Of a stretch of DNA of 64,000 nt, positions 25,927 to 35,163 are shown in pieces. The translations under genes were made by a program, and so were the position numbers. The first letter of the stretch is position 1. Each line of letters opens with the position of its first letter. This stretch comes from Nostoc sp. UHCC 0870 (GTDB lineage: Bacteria; Cyanobacteriota; Cyanobacteriia; Cyanobacteriales; Nostocaceae): the NCBI RefSeq assembly GCF_022063185.1, contig NZ_CP091913.1, positions 4,751,141-4,815,140 on the forward strand. The letters are read 5' to 3'. Under the pieces are notes generated by a model that was not told the DNA's origin, did not search any database, and saw only the letters and a list, made by a program, of their open reading frames with translations.

Positions 25927-28554
25927 TTAAAATTCCCAGCTAATAGAGCCGATAATTGTAAAAGGCGCACCTCTTCGCAGAAATGTTCTACCATCGTCAG
26001 AGGTTCTAATATAGTCCGTATCAAATAGATTACGGATATTGATACCAGCTTTAAAACCATCTCTACGATAGTAAATTGCCGCATCAGTACGCAAGTAATC
26101 GGGTATTTCAAAGGAGTTAGCGGAATCTCCCAATCGCGTACCCACATAAAACAGACCTAGACCAAATCCCAAACCCTTCAAATCGCTATTTTGAAACTCA
26201 TAGGTTGTCCAGAGACTAGCTTGGTTTTTTGGCACACTTACCAATCGATTGCCTACAGGAATATCGTTATCTTCAGTTACTTCTGCATTAGTGTAAGCAT
26301 AGGAAGCGATCGCCTTCCAGCCAGGTAAAATCTCCCCCGCAACATCTAACTCAATCCCTCGACTTCTTTGTTCCCCTACCTGAATTAAATAATCAAGCGC
26401 AGCTCTTTCAGGATCAGGATCGGGGGTGAGAATATTAGACTTGGTGATTTGATAGGCTGCCAGTGTTGCCGAAAGCCTACCCTCTAGAAAGTCAGCTTTA
26501 ATACCTGCTTCATATTGTGTTCCTCTTGTCGGCTCAAATATTTCACCATCAGGGTTGACTCCAGTTTCAGGGACGAAAGATTGGCTGTAGCTGGTGTAGA
26601 GAGAAACAGATTTGCTAGGCTGATACACTAACCCGATTCGGGGGCTGAAAGCACTACTATCAGGGTTTTGTGTAGTATCCCCTGTCACGTTGTCTGTATT
26701 TTCGCCGGAAATCCAATCGAAGCGTCCACCGATTAATAACTTCAGATTATCTAGAAAGGTAATCTGATCCTGAAGGTAAATCCCGTAGGTTTGAAAACGT
26801 TCGGTAGAACTAGAACGTGGGCCATAGTCGAAGCTGGGAATATTATAGTTGGGATTGAAAATATCTAGATTAGGAACATTCCTTTGAACTACCCTTGCAA
26901 AAGTATCAATATTATGATTAAAATCAAAACCCATCAATATTTGGTGTGAAATCGATCCCGTATTAAACTTTCCTAGCAAGTCGATCTGTCCAAAATAGTT
27001 ATCTTGCGTAAATTCACGATCTTGAGCAAATTGCCGTAAGGACTGATCATTCACGACTCCTGTTGCTAAAGTATATTCTTCAGCGTTTTTACTAGTAACT
27101 ACAGAAAAGTTATTACGAATCTGCCAGTTATCACTAAACTTGTGACTCAATGTGTAACCCAACTTTTGGGTAGTATTATCTACGTAAGCATTTTCAGGAT
27201 ATGCCTGATAGAAGTTTCGAGGCAGAAACGTATTATCGCTAAGAATTGAAGTATACTGCTCAAAAGTTCCTTTGAAGTTAATATACTCATAATATAGAGT
27301 CAAGTCTGTTCTATCACCCAATTTCCACCCGATTGTTGGTGCGATTGTAGTCAGATTTGTGTTGACAAAATCTTGAAAACCATCTGAACTTTGATAGCTA
27401 GCGTTGAAGCGATAAAGCAAAGTTTTATCGGCGTTTAAAGGGCCAGAGAAATCAATGCTAGGCTGATAAGATGCCCTGTTCCCCACCTCAAATCCCAGCT
27501 TATAATAGGGTTCACTCAAGGGTTGTTTAGTGACGACGTTGATGATTCCACCTGGTTCTACAGCCCCAAACAAAACCGAGGCTGGACCTTTGAGAACTTC
27601 CACTCGCTCAATCGTCCCCACCCCTGTCAAGCCATAAGAATTTACATCTCGATAGCCATTTCGGAAACTTCCACCCTGTTCAAATCCTCTGATAATGAAG
27701 TCTTGTGCAGGCGAACCGTTGTAGTCAGCACCATCAACTACGCCACTAACCGTTTCCACTGCCTCAGCTAGACTTCTCACATTGCGATCTTCCAGCACCT
27801 CTCGCGGCACTACCTGAATAGATTGGGGAATATCGCGCAAAGGTGTATCTGTCTTTGTTGCAGTCGTCGCATCCTGTACGCGATACCCATTCTGTTGTCC
27901 CGTTACCACTAACTCAATCGGTTCATCCTGCTGTGCTGCTGGTTCTTCTTGGGGTGTTTCAATTGCTGGCTTTTCTTCCACTGGTGGAGTTTGTGGTTGT
28001 TGCGCCGTAGTTGCAGCAGGTGTTACGCCAAAAATCAGTCCTTCATCCCCATCAAATAACTCAACTATCGGCAGTCCTCTTTCCCCCGTCACTGTCACCT
28101 GGATAGTATTATTATCTTGATTAACTACCAAAACTTCTGCAATTCCGGCTAATGGGTTTTCTTGACGAAATGTATCACCACCCTCGTAACGCAATTGCGA
28201 ATTGGGAATATCGATAATTAATTTATTGCCTTCATTCTTCTGAACAGGTTTGAGAGCATCACCTTTAGCAGTTTCTAAAATGACCTCAACACCTTTTTCA
28301 GTTTGGTTGATACTTACCCCTGTAACTTCTACTATTGCCTCTGCATCAGGGTTCTGAGTTAACAACAGTGCGGCATTAGTCTGGGGAAGTTTTACCTCAC
28401 TCAACTGGGGCATAGTTGATACAGATTTGCTTTTATCTCCAATATCAACCGAATTTCCCCCATCGGTTTCAGCCAGAACTGACTGTGTTATGAGTATGAA
28501 AACTGAGGCTGTAAACATCAGCCCGGAAAGCGATTTTATTAATCTCATCACCAA
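25927..28554 (-). CDS. AMIN-domain TonB-dependent siderophore receptor, cassette E
   Basis: An 875-residue outer-membrane receptor: signal peptide (to about 28, ITQSVLA), spacer with MPQLSEVKLPQTNAALLLTQ, AMIN domain (IVEVTGVSINQTEKGVEVIL to LFDGDEGLIFGV), Pro/Gln/Glu linker, TonB box PIELVVTGQQNGYRV, plug (RDIPQSIQVVPREVLEDRN, IERVEVLKGPASVLFGAVEP, GGIINVVTKQPLSEPYY) and full barrel ending GSISWEF. Its plug is most like the broken receptor of cassette C (VEPGG, SVLFGAVEP). It is controlled, by inference, through the perfect 22-bp repeat at 28708-28750. The siderophore is unknown. Confidence 0.95.
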   Translation of the reverse strand: MVMRLIKSLSGLMFTASVFILITQSVLAETDGGNSVDIGDKSKSVSTMPQLSEVKLPQTNAALLLTQNPDAEAIVEVTGVSINQTEKGVEVILETAKGDALKPVQKNEGNKLIIDIPNSQLRYEGGDTFRQENPLAGIAEVLVVNQDNNTIQVTVTGERGLPIVELFDGDEGLIFGVTPAATTAQQPQTPPVEEKPAIETPQEEPAAQQDEPIELVVTGQQNGYRVQDATTATKTDTPLRDIPQSIQVVPREVLEDRNVRSLAEAVETVSGVVDGADYNGSPAQDFIIRGFEQGGSFRNGYRDVNSYGLTGVGTIERVEVLKGPASVLFGAVEPGGIINVVTKQPLSEPYYKLGFEVGNRASYQPSIDFSGPLNADKTLLYRFNASYQSSDGFQDFVNTNLTTIAPTIGWKLGDRTDLTLYYEYINFKGTFEQYTSILSDNTFLPRNFYQAYPENAYVDNTTQKLGYTLSHKFSDNWQIRNNFSVVTSKNAEEYTLATGVVNDQSLRQFAQDREFTQDNYFGQIDLLGKFNTGSISHQILMGFDFNHNIDTFARVVQRNVPNLDIFNPNYNIPSFDYGPRSSSTERFQTYGIYLQDQITFLDNLKLLIGGRFDWISGENTDNVTGDTTQNPDSSAFSPRIGLVYQPSKSVSLYTSYSQSFVPETGVNPDGEIFEPTRGTQYEAGIKADFLEGRLSATLAAYQITKSNILTPDPDPERAALDYLIQVGEQRSRGIELDVAGEILPGWKAIASYAYTNAEVTEDNDIPVGNRLVSVPKNQASLWTTYEFQNSDLKGLGFGLGLFYVGTRLGDSANSFEIPDYLRTDAAIYYRRDGFKAGINIRNLFDTDYIRTSDDGRTFLRRGAPFTIIGSISWEF

Positions 28555-28707
28555 ATCTCCCTCACACCAACATATTCATCAGACTTTTGACCCCTCTCCT
28601 GTGACAGATTAGGGTATTAGGTCACTCCATTTATCCCCACAAGCTGTTAGGAATATTTCTTAACTAAACTAGTAGTGTATCTACAATACGGGATTCGGAT
28701 TTCTAAT

Positions 28708-28750
28708 TTGAACGCTAGAGGGATTTTTTTTGAACGCTAGAGGGATTTTT
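28708..28750 (-). promoter_or_regulatory. perfect paired direct-repeat operator upstream of receptor E
   Basis: AATCCCTCTAGCGTTCAA occurs twice on the minus strand, 22 bases apart, without mismatch. One copy contains the stop of the AraC gene, whose last residues (SSVQKKSL) are therefore encoded by operator DNA. Confidence 0.75.
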
Positions 28751-29755
28751 TTGATGTTGAAAGTATTGTTTGGGATTCAAACCAAATTTTTTGCGGAAAG
28801 CTAAAGCAAAGTAACTGCGACTGTCAAAACCTACTCTAAATGCCACTTCTTCAACGTTCATTTCTCCTAATGCTAAAAGTTGTTTCGCTTTTTCCAGACG
28901 ATAGTTGTGCAAATATTTGAACGCAGATGTCCCGAAAACTTGACGAAACCCACACTTCAATTTAAATTCATTTATCCCTACTTGTTGTGCTAACTCTATC
29001 AGGCTAGGTGGATTTTCTAGATTACCTAACAAAATTTCCTTGGCTTGGTATATTCTTTCAACATCTCTCAAATTCTTGCCGGTAAAGTTATGATTAGATA
29101 TTTCCTGTTCCTGAAATTGTTGGAAATAAAGCGTCATCAATTCCATTGCTTGACTTTCTAAATACATTCGCTTCATCAAGCCTTGATAGGGACACTTGAG
29201 GATATTACATAACACCTGCCACATTTGCTGTGTAATTTCCCCTTGCTGGTAGTAAGGCTGTACTTTACCATTCATTACTGCTTGGCGCAGAAAAATGGGT
29301 ATCTGTTCTAATTCTTCTTCGCCAAAACTTTGAAAGAATTGCTGTGGTTCGATTTTCAGATAAATTCGTGAAAACTTTTCTCCGGCTTTCCACCATTCAG
29401 TTTCTTTGATATCGCAGTTACATTCTGAATAATATCTGCCTACGATTTCGTCTGTCTTGTCAGTTAAACCGTGGCGTTCAATTCTCACTTTTCCTGAAAT
29501 AAAAAAACTCAAGCCAAATTCAGTATCATCTAAATTATCTCTAATCCATACCAGATCATTAATAAACTCTTTTTCATGTATCTTAATAAATAATCCATTA
29601 CGTAATTCTGTCCAGCATTCATAGGTATGAAAGATATCTAGAATTTTCCCTTGATGGATAGTTTCAAAACCCTTTAATTGACTAGAAGCTTGACCATTTT
29701 GCTCACTTTCTGCCCATAGTTCTTCCCAGTCTGTACTTGTAATAATTTTTGTCAT
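28715..29755 (-). CDS. AraC/PchR-type transcriptional regulator of cassette E
   Basis: A 346-residue AraC-family regulator. The N-terminal sensing domain (YECWTELRNGLFIKIHEKEF) is followed by helix-turn-helices LAQQVGINEFKLKCGFRQVF and VEEVAFRVGFDSRSYFALAF. It has a short extra C-terminal tail that reads through the operator of the downstream receptor. A good Fur-like palindrome starts nine bases before its ATG (29764-29782), so the regulator itself is probably repressed when iron is sufficient. Receptor and SBP follow on the same strand. Confidence 0.94.
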   Translation of the reverse strand: MTKIITSTDWEELWAESEQNGQASSQLKGFETIHQGKILDIFHTYECWTELRNGLFIKIHEKEFINDLVWIRDNLDDTEFGLSFFISGKVRIERHGLTDKTDEIVGRYYSECNCDIKETEWWKAGEKFSRIYLKIEPQQFFQSFGEEELEQIPIFLRQAVMNGKVQPYYQQGEITQQMWQVLCNILKCPYQGLMKRMYLESQAMELMTLYFQQFQEQEISNHNFTGKNLRDVERIYQAKEILLGNLENPPSLIELAQQVGINEFKLKCGFRQVFGTSAFKYLHNYRLEKAKQLLALGEMNVEEVAFRVGFDSRSYFALAFRKKFGLNPKQYFQHQKNPSSVQKKSL

Positions 29756-29763
29756 AGTTTAAC

Positions 29764-29782
29764 GATAATTGCTATTATTATC
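29764..29782. promoter_or_regulatory. candidate Fur box upstream of AraC gene E
   Basis: GATAATTGCTATTATTATC has perfect outer arms (GATAAT and ATTATC) of the 19-bp Fur consensus and matches 15 of 19 positions when read on the gene's strand. It lies directly upstream of the AraC start at 29755. Fur binding is inferred. Confidence 0.6.
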
Positions 29783-30001
29783 AAGCTGATATATGGTTGA
29801 AATTAACGCATTTTTTCCAGTTCCTTAAAAGGGAACACCTAATACTGGATGCAATGTTAATTGCAAACTTGACAAGTCAGCGATCGCTCCAGTATTCAGT
29901 ACCCCAACCTGCTATATATCTTAAATAAGAAATATTATTAATTGTTGCACAAAATTTGCTGTAAAAAAAGCGACTTGTCGCAGTCGCTGGTGGTGGTAGC
30001 T
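29783..30001. other. intergenic region upstream of cassette E
   Basis: About 220 bases before the composite relic. It contains one HIP1 site and an open stretch on the minus strand reading LQLTLHPVLGVPF, loosely like the TLLHPILG segment of the SBP at 15528, so it may be further decayed SBP DNA. No gene can be supported. Confidence 0.3.
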
Positions 30002-30116
30002 CCCATACCAGATTGCACAAGCCACAGACTGGCATCAATCCCATCAATTGCTAGTCATTCCTCTTGCTTGCACTGCCTTGAGTTGTCGCCATAAAGGGTT
30101 TTCTTGGAGTTTTTCT
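30002..30116 (-). pseudogene. composite relic: SBP C-lobe fragment joined to ABC exporter 3' end
   Basis: Read on the minus strand, 30116 to about 30067 encodes EKLQENPLWRQLKAVQ, the conserved C-lobe of the binding proteins. 30068 to 30002 encodes KQEE, a stop, then LAIDGIDASLWLVQSGM, matching the end of the two ABC exporters (LLAIDGIYTSLWRVQSG). The order SBP then exporter is that of cassettes C and D, with everything between deleted. Mutations and stops show an older event than the other chimeras. Confidence 0.65.
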
Positions 30117-30154
30117 CAAGTCTCTGTGGTATCTTTACTGCCCCAATTTGCTAA

Positions 30155-30529
30155 CTATTGAATTTGAACAGTATCAACGCTAATTTCTGTGACACTTGCC
30201 AGTTGTAAATCATTACTTAACAAAACTGCATCATAAATTAGGGCAGTGGCACAAATGATCGCATCTGGTAATTTCAGTCGATACTGCTTACGCAGTTTGA
30301 TTGCAGCATTCTTCAAATCTTGATCTAGACCAACTACTATTACTTGTGATAGAAACTGTTGAATTTTCAACTCTTCTTCTGCGCCGAGTGCTGGATAAGA
30401 AAGCATTTCAATTTCGCTGATCACGGACAAGTAGAATTCACCAACAGGTAAGGTGTTTAGAAGCCGTCCACCTAAAAGATATAAGGTAACATTCGTATCG
30501 AGAATGTATCTTTTGTTTGTCACGCCCAT
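30155..30529 (-). CDS. PIN-domain ribonuclease toxin (VapC-like)
   Basis: A 124-residue PIN-domain protein. The four acidic positions are visible: D in YILDTNVTLYLL, E in ISEIEMLSYP, D in LKLPDAIICATAL and D in LLSNDLQLA. VapC-type toxins cut tRNA or rRNA. Its start overlaps the end of the upstream small gene by ten bases, the usual antitoxin-toxin arrangement. It is the only stability module in the island and may help keep this region. Target RNA unknown. Confidence 0.85.
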   Translation of the reverse strand: MGVTNKRYILDTNVTLYLLGGRLLNTLPVGEFYLSVISEIEMLSYPALGAEEELKIQQFLSQVIVVGLDQDLKNAAIKLRKQYRLKLPDAIICATALIYDAVLLSNDLQLASVTEISVDTVQIQ

Positions 30530-30723
30530 TCATTCCGTATCTGATGTTGAAATTCAAGCGGATCTTGCTTGAGCTGGATAGTGCCACTGAAGGAATTGAG
30601 ATCGACAACCTGAGCAGGGGAGTGAGAGCTTTTCTGAACTAGCTGCGCCTTTAACCAGTTCTGCTCTTCTGGTGGCAATGCTAAAATCATTTGCTTGATT
30701 GATTCTACGAGTTGAACATTCAT
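30520..30723 (-). CDS. antitoxin partner of the PIN-domain toxin
   Basis: A 67-residue protein upstream of and overlapping the toxin gene. It has an N-terminal helical part (SIKQMILALPPEEQNWLKAQ) and a C-terminal acidic/aromatic tail (FQHQIRNEWA) of the type that blocks a PIN active site. The family is not one I can name; the assignment rests on position, size and overlap. The toxin start codon is inside its final codons, so the two are translationally coupled. Confidence 0.7.
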   Translation of the reverse strand: MNVQLVESIKQMILALPPEEQNWLKAQLVQKSSHSPAQVVDLNSFSGTIQLKQDPLEFQHQIRNEWA

Positions 30724-30732
30724 ATATACTGC

Positions 30733-30835
30733 AAACGGGTGAAATCTGGACTTATGTCATACTGAGCGTAACGTAGTGCAGCGAAGTATCTCGGAGATTC
30801 TTCACTTCGTTCAGAATGACACTTTTAACCCGTTT
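30733..30835. repeat. nested inverted-repeat element
   Basis: GTCATACTGAGCG (from 30756) and CGTTCAGAATGAC (to 30820) form the arms of a long imperfect palindrome with GAAGTATCTCGGAGATTCTTC in the middle, a repeat type spread through many bacterial genomes. An outer pair AAACGGGT (30733-30740) and ACCCGTTT (30828-30835) encloses it. It is non-coding and lies upstream of the antitoxin gene. Confidence 0.6.
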
Positions 30836-31089
30836 TTAGTATAGCTGCTTTTCAAGATGAATTTTCTAAATCATACTTCTTTTCCCTATTGCAATCCAGT
30901 GTGGTATGAGTTGTGTGGTTCTGCATCGCAGAGACTATAGCTGCCTCAACCTAACCTTCAGCGAGGGCGATCGCACTGCTTATTCTTCAGAAGAAATTGC
31001 GTAAAAACATTGACAACGGGTAATAAAGGGGAAAGCGTAAATCGAATAATTGCACAAGCTATTTAGCTAATTGCCAAAAGGGGAACTAG
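30836..31089. other. non-coding stretch between the toxin-antitoxin pair and a receptor relic
   Basis: About 250 bases with one HIP1-like site and no convincing ORF, hairpin or regulatory site. Confidence 0.4.
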
Positions 31090-31360
31090 TTAAAACTCCC
31101 AACTGAGCGAACCAACAACTGTCAAGGGATCGCCAACTTGGTTAAACAATCTTCCGAAAGAATAATTTTGATAGGTTACGTCAAACAAATTACGGACATT
31201 GATAGCTGCTTTCAGGCGATCTCTACGATAATAAATTGCTGCATCGGTACGCAAGTAGCTTGGCAGTACAAAGGAATTGTCCAAATCACTTTGGCGATCG
31301 CCAATGTAGAATAGACCATAAATGGTGACAATCTGCTGATTCTTGTAAAACAAGGGTCAT
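31090..31360 (-). pseudogene. chimeric relic: AraC start joined to receptor C-terminus
   Basis: The ATG at 31360 begins MTLVLQESADCH, like the AraC gene at 41598 (MVLILQESADCY). After about 12 codons the sequence becomes the last 75 codons of a receptor in another frame: GLFYIGDRQSDLDNSFVLPS, YLRTDAAIYYRRDRLKAAIN, ending VVGSLSWEF. A deletion from inside a regulator to inside the receptor of the same cassette explains it. The AraC promoter region, including a Fur-like motif at 31406-31425, survives upstream. No functional product is expected. Confidence 0.8.
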
Positions 31361-31405
31361 GGAACTTGGGGTTTTGGATTTGGGATTGATTACATAGTGT
31401 AGATG

Positions 31406-31425
31406 AAAAATAATATCATTAATTT
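31406..31425. promoter_or_regulatory. Fur-like AT-rich motif upstream of the AraC relic
   Basis: AAAAATAATATCATTAATTT shares the core TATCATTAATTT with sites upstream of the AraC gene at 41598 and the DUF1636 gene at 36720, and is close to the TCTCAT variants at 47340 and 54296. The reverse strand reads AATTAATGATATTA, similar to part of a Fur box. Confidence 0.35.
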
Positions 31426-31508
31426 GAGCGGAAATGAGTGTCAACACTCTACCCCCTGTTTCCTCTGCTGTCCTCAATTCATCCCACTATTATGCAAAGC
31501 CTGTATTT

Positions 31509-32594
31509 TTATACACTAGTTGAGTCACTATCAGGTAAAATATCCTCTACATTTCTCAGTTTTGGGAAAGCATAGCCACTGATTCCTACTAATACAATGA
31601 TTAAAGAAGTAGCTACATAAAAAAGAGCTATACCACTTCCTGTCCTACTACCGAAAATAGGGCTAAAAATCAATGCTAACCATCCTCCTGGCTGCATGGC
31701 TGGCTCAAAAATTGTGTCTGCGATGGGGCCTGAAATTAAACTAGCAATTGTGCCGATAATCATCCCAATAGTATGGTCAGCCGCAAATACCCTTCCTTGA
31801 ACACTTGGCTCTACTTTTGCATACCAGATAGCATTACTGGAACTAAATAATAAAGGCACATTAATAGAAGAAAATAAACTAGCACCAGTCCAAATTAATG
31901 GTATTTGACCGATACCCAAAACAATTTTGCTCAAACCAGTACCGATAAAACCTAACAGCATTCCATTGACTTGACGCTTAAATCCCCCCCAAATACTTAA
32001 AAATGAGCCGCCAATTACACCCCCTACTCCAGCAGCAGTCATAACAACACTTAAGACCTCCGTGTTGCCATCGGTACGTGCGAGAATCATGGGTTGGAAT
32101 AAGGTATCGCAGATTTGATGGGCAAACCAAAAACATGAAAATGTGATCGCCATCGCTAACAAACTCGGTCGTGATAAGATGTAGCGAAAACCAAAGGCTA
32201 ATTGTTGCCAAATTGTTTCATCATGGTTGTTGTTTGTTTCTATCTGAGGCGGTTGGGGAACTGACAAAATTAAAATTATGGTTGCGGCAATAGCAAAGGT
32301 AATAATATCAATTAGAATAATTCCGAATAAACCAATCGCTGGATAAAGTATACCTGCTAAAGCCGGAGAAACAATTGCTGAGGCAGGGCTAACTAAAGAA
32401 ATCATACTGCTGGCGCGAGTGTAATGCTGTTTCGGCACAAGTAGGGATACAGAAGCTGAATAAGCCAGATGTTGTACATGACCAAAACAAGCTGAAACAG
32501 CAATCAAAGCATAAAGATACCAAATTTGTAAATTATTGGTGGCATAGAGTAAAGCAATGATGATGGTACACAAAATAGCACTGGTATCGCCCAA
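31509..32594 (-). pseudogene. MFS exporter (EntS-like) lacking its first two helices
   Basis: A 361-codon frame homologous to the complete MFS protein at 59803: LAYSASVSLLVPKQHYTRAS, the SRPSLLAMAITFSCFWF region and the ending LRNVEDILPDSD. It begins at residue about 73 of the full protein (GDTSAILCT), so the first two membrane helices are missing. The 5' end is joined directly to the 3' part of the receptor gene at 32533 and shares 62 bases with it in another frame. The only start is a TTG at the junction. Transport function is probably lost. EntS-type MFS proteins export siderophores. Confidence 0.8.
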
Positions 32595-35013
32595 AATTAT
32601 GAGTAATATCTACCTCAAAATCATTTTGAAAGTTGCCGAAGCGTTTACCAACATAATTAACACCAAGTCCAAAACCTAAACCTTGTAAACTACCCGCTTG
32701 AATCTCGTATGTTGTCCAAAGATTCGCACTATGTTTCGGAGTACCTGGTAAGCGATTACCCACAGCTATAGTGTTATCTTGGGTAATTTCCGCATCAGTG
32801 TAGGCGTAGCCAGCAATAATATTCCATCCTGGTGAGATTCTGCCAGTAGCACTAAGTTCAAGTCCACGACTGCGCTGTTCGCCTGTGGCTACAGATGCTC
32901 CCAAAATGTCAGGATCGGCAGTTGCTACATTTTGTTTAGTAATATCAAAGTAGGCTAATGTCGCAAAAAGATTACCTTGGAGTAATTCCGCTTTGATGCC
33001 GATTTCATATCCTGTACCACGTTCCGGTTGCAGAAAATCGCCGTTAGCATCTCTGGAAAAAGTCGGTACAAATGATCGGGAATAGCTGGTGTAAATAGAA
33101 AGATTTTCCACTGGTTTATAGACCAAACCAATTACTGGACTCCAGGCACTATCGTATTTACTTTCATCTGTGAAAGTATCTTTAAAATCAACAGTATCGT
33201 AGCGTAAACCTGCCAGTACAGTAAATTGGTTATTCAATGCAATTTGGTCTTGCAGATAAAATCCTAGCCTAGTTGTTTCGTTCTTAAATGGAGTAGCTGG
33301 CGGTAATGTGGAAAAATCTGTTCTAGGAGGGACTCCATAAACTGGATTGAATATATTTAAGGTCGTTCGTGTACCTCTGAAGACTAAATCATCGAGAATA
33401 CCCCGGTTGAAATCAACGCCAGCTAGTAGTGTGTGTTTGATAGAACCTGTAGCAAACTTACCGACAACATTTGTTTGCAGCGAGTAATCATCTGATTGAT
33501 AATTCCGTTGGGCATAGGTGCGAGTGAGAATCCCTGTAGTTTCATCGAGGGGACCAGCCAGGGTGGCTTGGGTAAATAAATCTTGTTGCAGATATCGGAA
33601 ACTATTGCGTAGAGTCCAGTTATCGCTGAAGCGATGCTCTAAGTTGTAGGCGATACTGAAAGATTTTGTATCAATAAAGTCATCAGGGTCATTAAAAACG
33701 CGACTATAAGGAACATCAGCCACACTCCTACCAAAAGCTACTAAACTTGTATCAAATGGTCGTGTACTATCGAGATATTCTAGAGAAAAGTCTACGTTAG
33801 TGCGTGAAGCGGAGCTATCCCGAAGGGAATCGCTAATCTTCCATGTCAGACTAGGGGCAATAAAAAACCTTTCTGTTTCTGTATTAAAGTCCCGAAACCC
33901 TTCCTCCCGTTGATAAGTTGCGTTCAGTCGATAAAGCAATTTACCATCGTCAGTCAACGGACCGGAAACATCAAAACTGGGTCTTATCAGTCCATAACTA
34001 CCAAATTGAGCCTGAATTTCGTAAAACGGTTCTGATAGTGGTTTTTTAGTAACTAGGTTAATTACCCCACCTGGGTCTAGTTGACCATACTGCACTGAAG
34101 CTGGGCCTTTTAAAACTTCAATACGCTCTAAATTTGATGTTTCTTGAAACGAGAAGTTTTCATATATCCTAAAGCCATCTCGTAAAATCGGCAGGTTAGA
34201 AGTGCTAAAACCACGAATTGTGATTTGATTACCGATAAAAGCGTTGGTACTACCAAGTACACCAGGAACATTGCGGAGTGCATCATCAACGCGGGTAATT
34301 TGTTGGTCTTCGAGTACCTCTCGCGGAACAACTTGAATAGACTGGGGTATATCGATAATGGGTGTATTCGTTCTTGTAACGGTTGCAGTATTAGGAACTT
34401 GATAGCCGTTTTTTTCCCCTGTCACCACCAATTCAATCGGTGCTTGCGTTTCTGGTGATGGCTGTTCTGACTGAGTTTCTGGCTGTTGGGGTGGTGATGA
34501 AGCTACAACAGGTGTCAAACCAAAAATTAATCCCTCATCACTATCAAACAACTCGGCAGTTGGTAAACTGGTTTCCCCAACTATGCTGACTCGGATAGTA
34601 TTAGCATCTTGATTTGTGACGGTAATCTCAGTAATACCTGTAATTGGTTTCTCTGAGCGAAAGGTGAAAGCTTCGCCACTAGGTAAACGTAGTTGTGCAT
34701 TAGAAATATCAGTAATATAGCTATTACCTGCACTACGATTTGTAATTTGTAGCTTTTCTCCTTGGGAAGTTTCTAGAAGTATCTCTACACCTTTATCAGT
34801 AGGATTGGCTTTCACGCCAGTTATCTGGATAACTGCCGTATTTGCCTGCGCCAGCCATTCTTTATCTTCAACAGTTCTCAGCCTTTGCTTGACAGAGGAG
34901 GTGAGTGATTTTTGTTCCTCCACTTCCATCTGGTTGATACTTTCTGCCCAGACAGGTTGAATAGCGACCAGAGCTAACGCCCCAGACAGGAAAATAGCGA
35001 TCTTCATACTCAT
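32533..35013 (-). CDS. AMIN-TonB siderophore receptor of cassette F, last strands replaced
   Basis: An 826-residue frame. Signal peptide (FLSGALALVAIQPVWA), AMIN domain (VIQITGVKANPTDKGVEILL to LFDSDEGLIFGL), TonB box PIELVVTGEKNGYQV, plug (IDIPQSIQVVPREVLEDQQ, LERIEVLKGPASVQYGQLDP, GGVINLVTKKPLSEPFY) and most of the barrel are present. After FGNFQNDFEVDIT the receptor sequence stops and about 18 residues of out-of-frame MFS sequence follow (NFGRYQCYFVYHHHCF). The last 60 residues, with the final strands and terminal aromatic needed for outer-membrane insertion, are missing, so it is probably non-functional. An in-frame insertion (SLRDSSAS, about 33801-33834) from a small repeat is also present. 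Confidence 0.85.
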   Translation of the reverse strand: MSMKIAIFLSGALALVAIQPVWAESINQMEVEEQKSLTSSVKQRLRTVEDKEWLAQANTAVIQITGVKANPTDKGVEILLETSQGEKLQITNRSAGNSYITDISNAQLRLPSGEAFTFRSEKPITGITEITVTNQDANTIRVSIVGETSLPTAELFDSDEGLIFGLTPVVASSPPQQPETQSEQPSPETQAPIELVVTGEKNGYQVPNTATVTRTNTPIIDIPQSIQVVPREVLEDQQITRVDDALRNVPGVLGSTNAFIGNQITIRGFSTSNLPILRDGFRIYENFSFQETSNLERIEVLKGPASVQYGQLDPGGVINLVTKKPLSEPFYEIQAQFGSYGLIRPSFDVSGPLTDDGKLLYRLNATYQREEGFRDFNTETERFFIAPSLTWKISDSLRDSSASRTNVDFSLEYLDSTRPFDTSLVAFGRSVADVPYSRVFNDPDDFIDTKSFSIAYNLEHRFSDNWTLRNSFRYLQQDLFTQATLAGPLDETTGILTRTYAQRNYQSDDYSLQTNVVGKFATGSIKHTLLAGVDFNRGILDDLVFRGTRTTLNIFNPVYGVPPRTDFSTLPPATPFKNETTRLGFYLQDQIALNNQFTVLAGLRYDTVDFKDTFTDESKYDSAWSPVIGLVYKPVENLSIYTSYSRSFVPTFSRDANGDFLQPERGTGYEIGIKAELLQGNLFATLAYFDITKQNVATADPDILGASVATGEQRSRGLELSATGRISPGWNIIAGYAYTDAEITQDNTIAVGNRLPGTPKHSANLWTTYEIQAGSLQGLGFGLGVNYVGKRFGNFQNDFEVDITHNFGRYQCYFVYHHHCFTLCHQ
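33801..33834. repeat. small dispersed repeat inserted in frame in receptor F
   Basis: TGCGTGAAGCGGAGCTATCC followed by CGAAGGGAATCGC has the look of the short palindromic repeats of Nostoc genomes. Compared with the receptor of cassette G it adds about eight residues (SLRDSSAS) between two conserved barrel segments without breaking the frame. Confidence 0.5.
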
Positions 35014-35123
35014 TTACCAATACATCCTTGCTACGCAACCATGATCAGGTTAGTTAGCTGATAGTTAATAATTTTTTGCAAAAGTGAGTAAAAAAAATTA
35101 TACGGATTTAATCTCTAAGATTT

Positions 35124-35163
35124 CTTTGTGAAACGGACTTTTTTCTTTGTGAAACGGACTTTA
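35124..35163 (-). promoter_or_regulatory. perfect paired direct-repeat operator upstream of receptor F
   Basis: AAGTCCGTTTCACAAAG occurs twice on the minus strand, 21 bases apart, without mismatch; the first copy abuts the AraC stop at 35161. It has the same TCCGT core as cassettes A, B, G and H. Confidence 0.75.
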
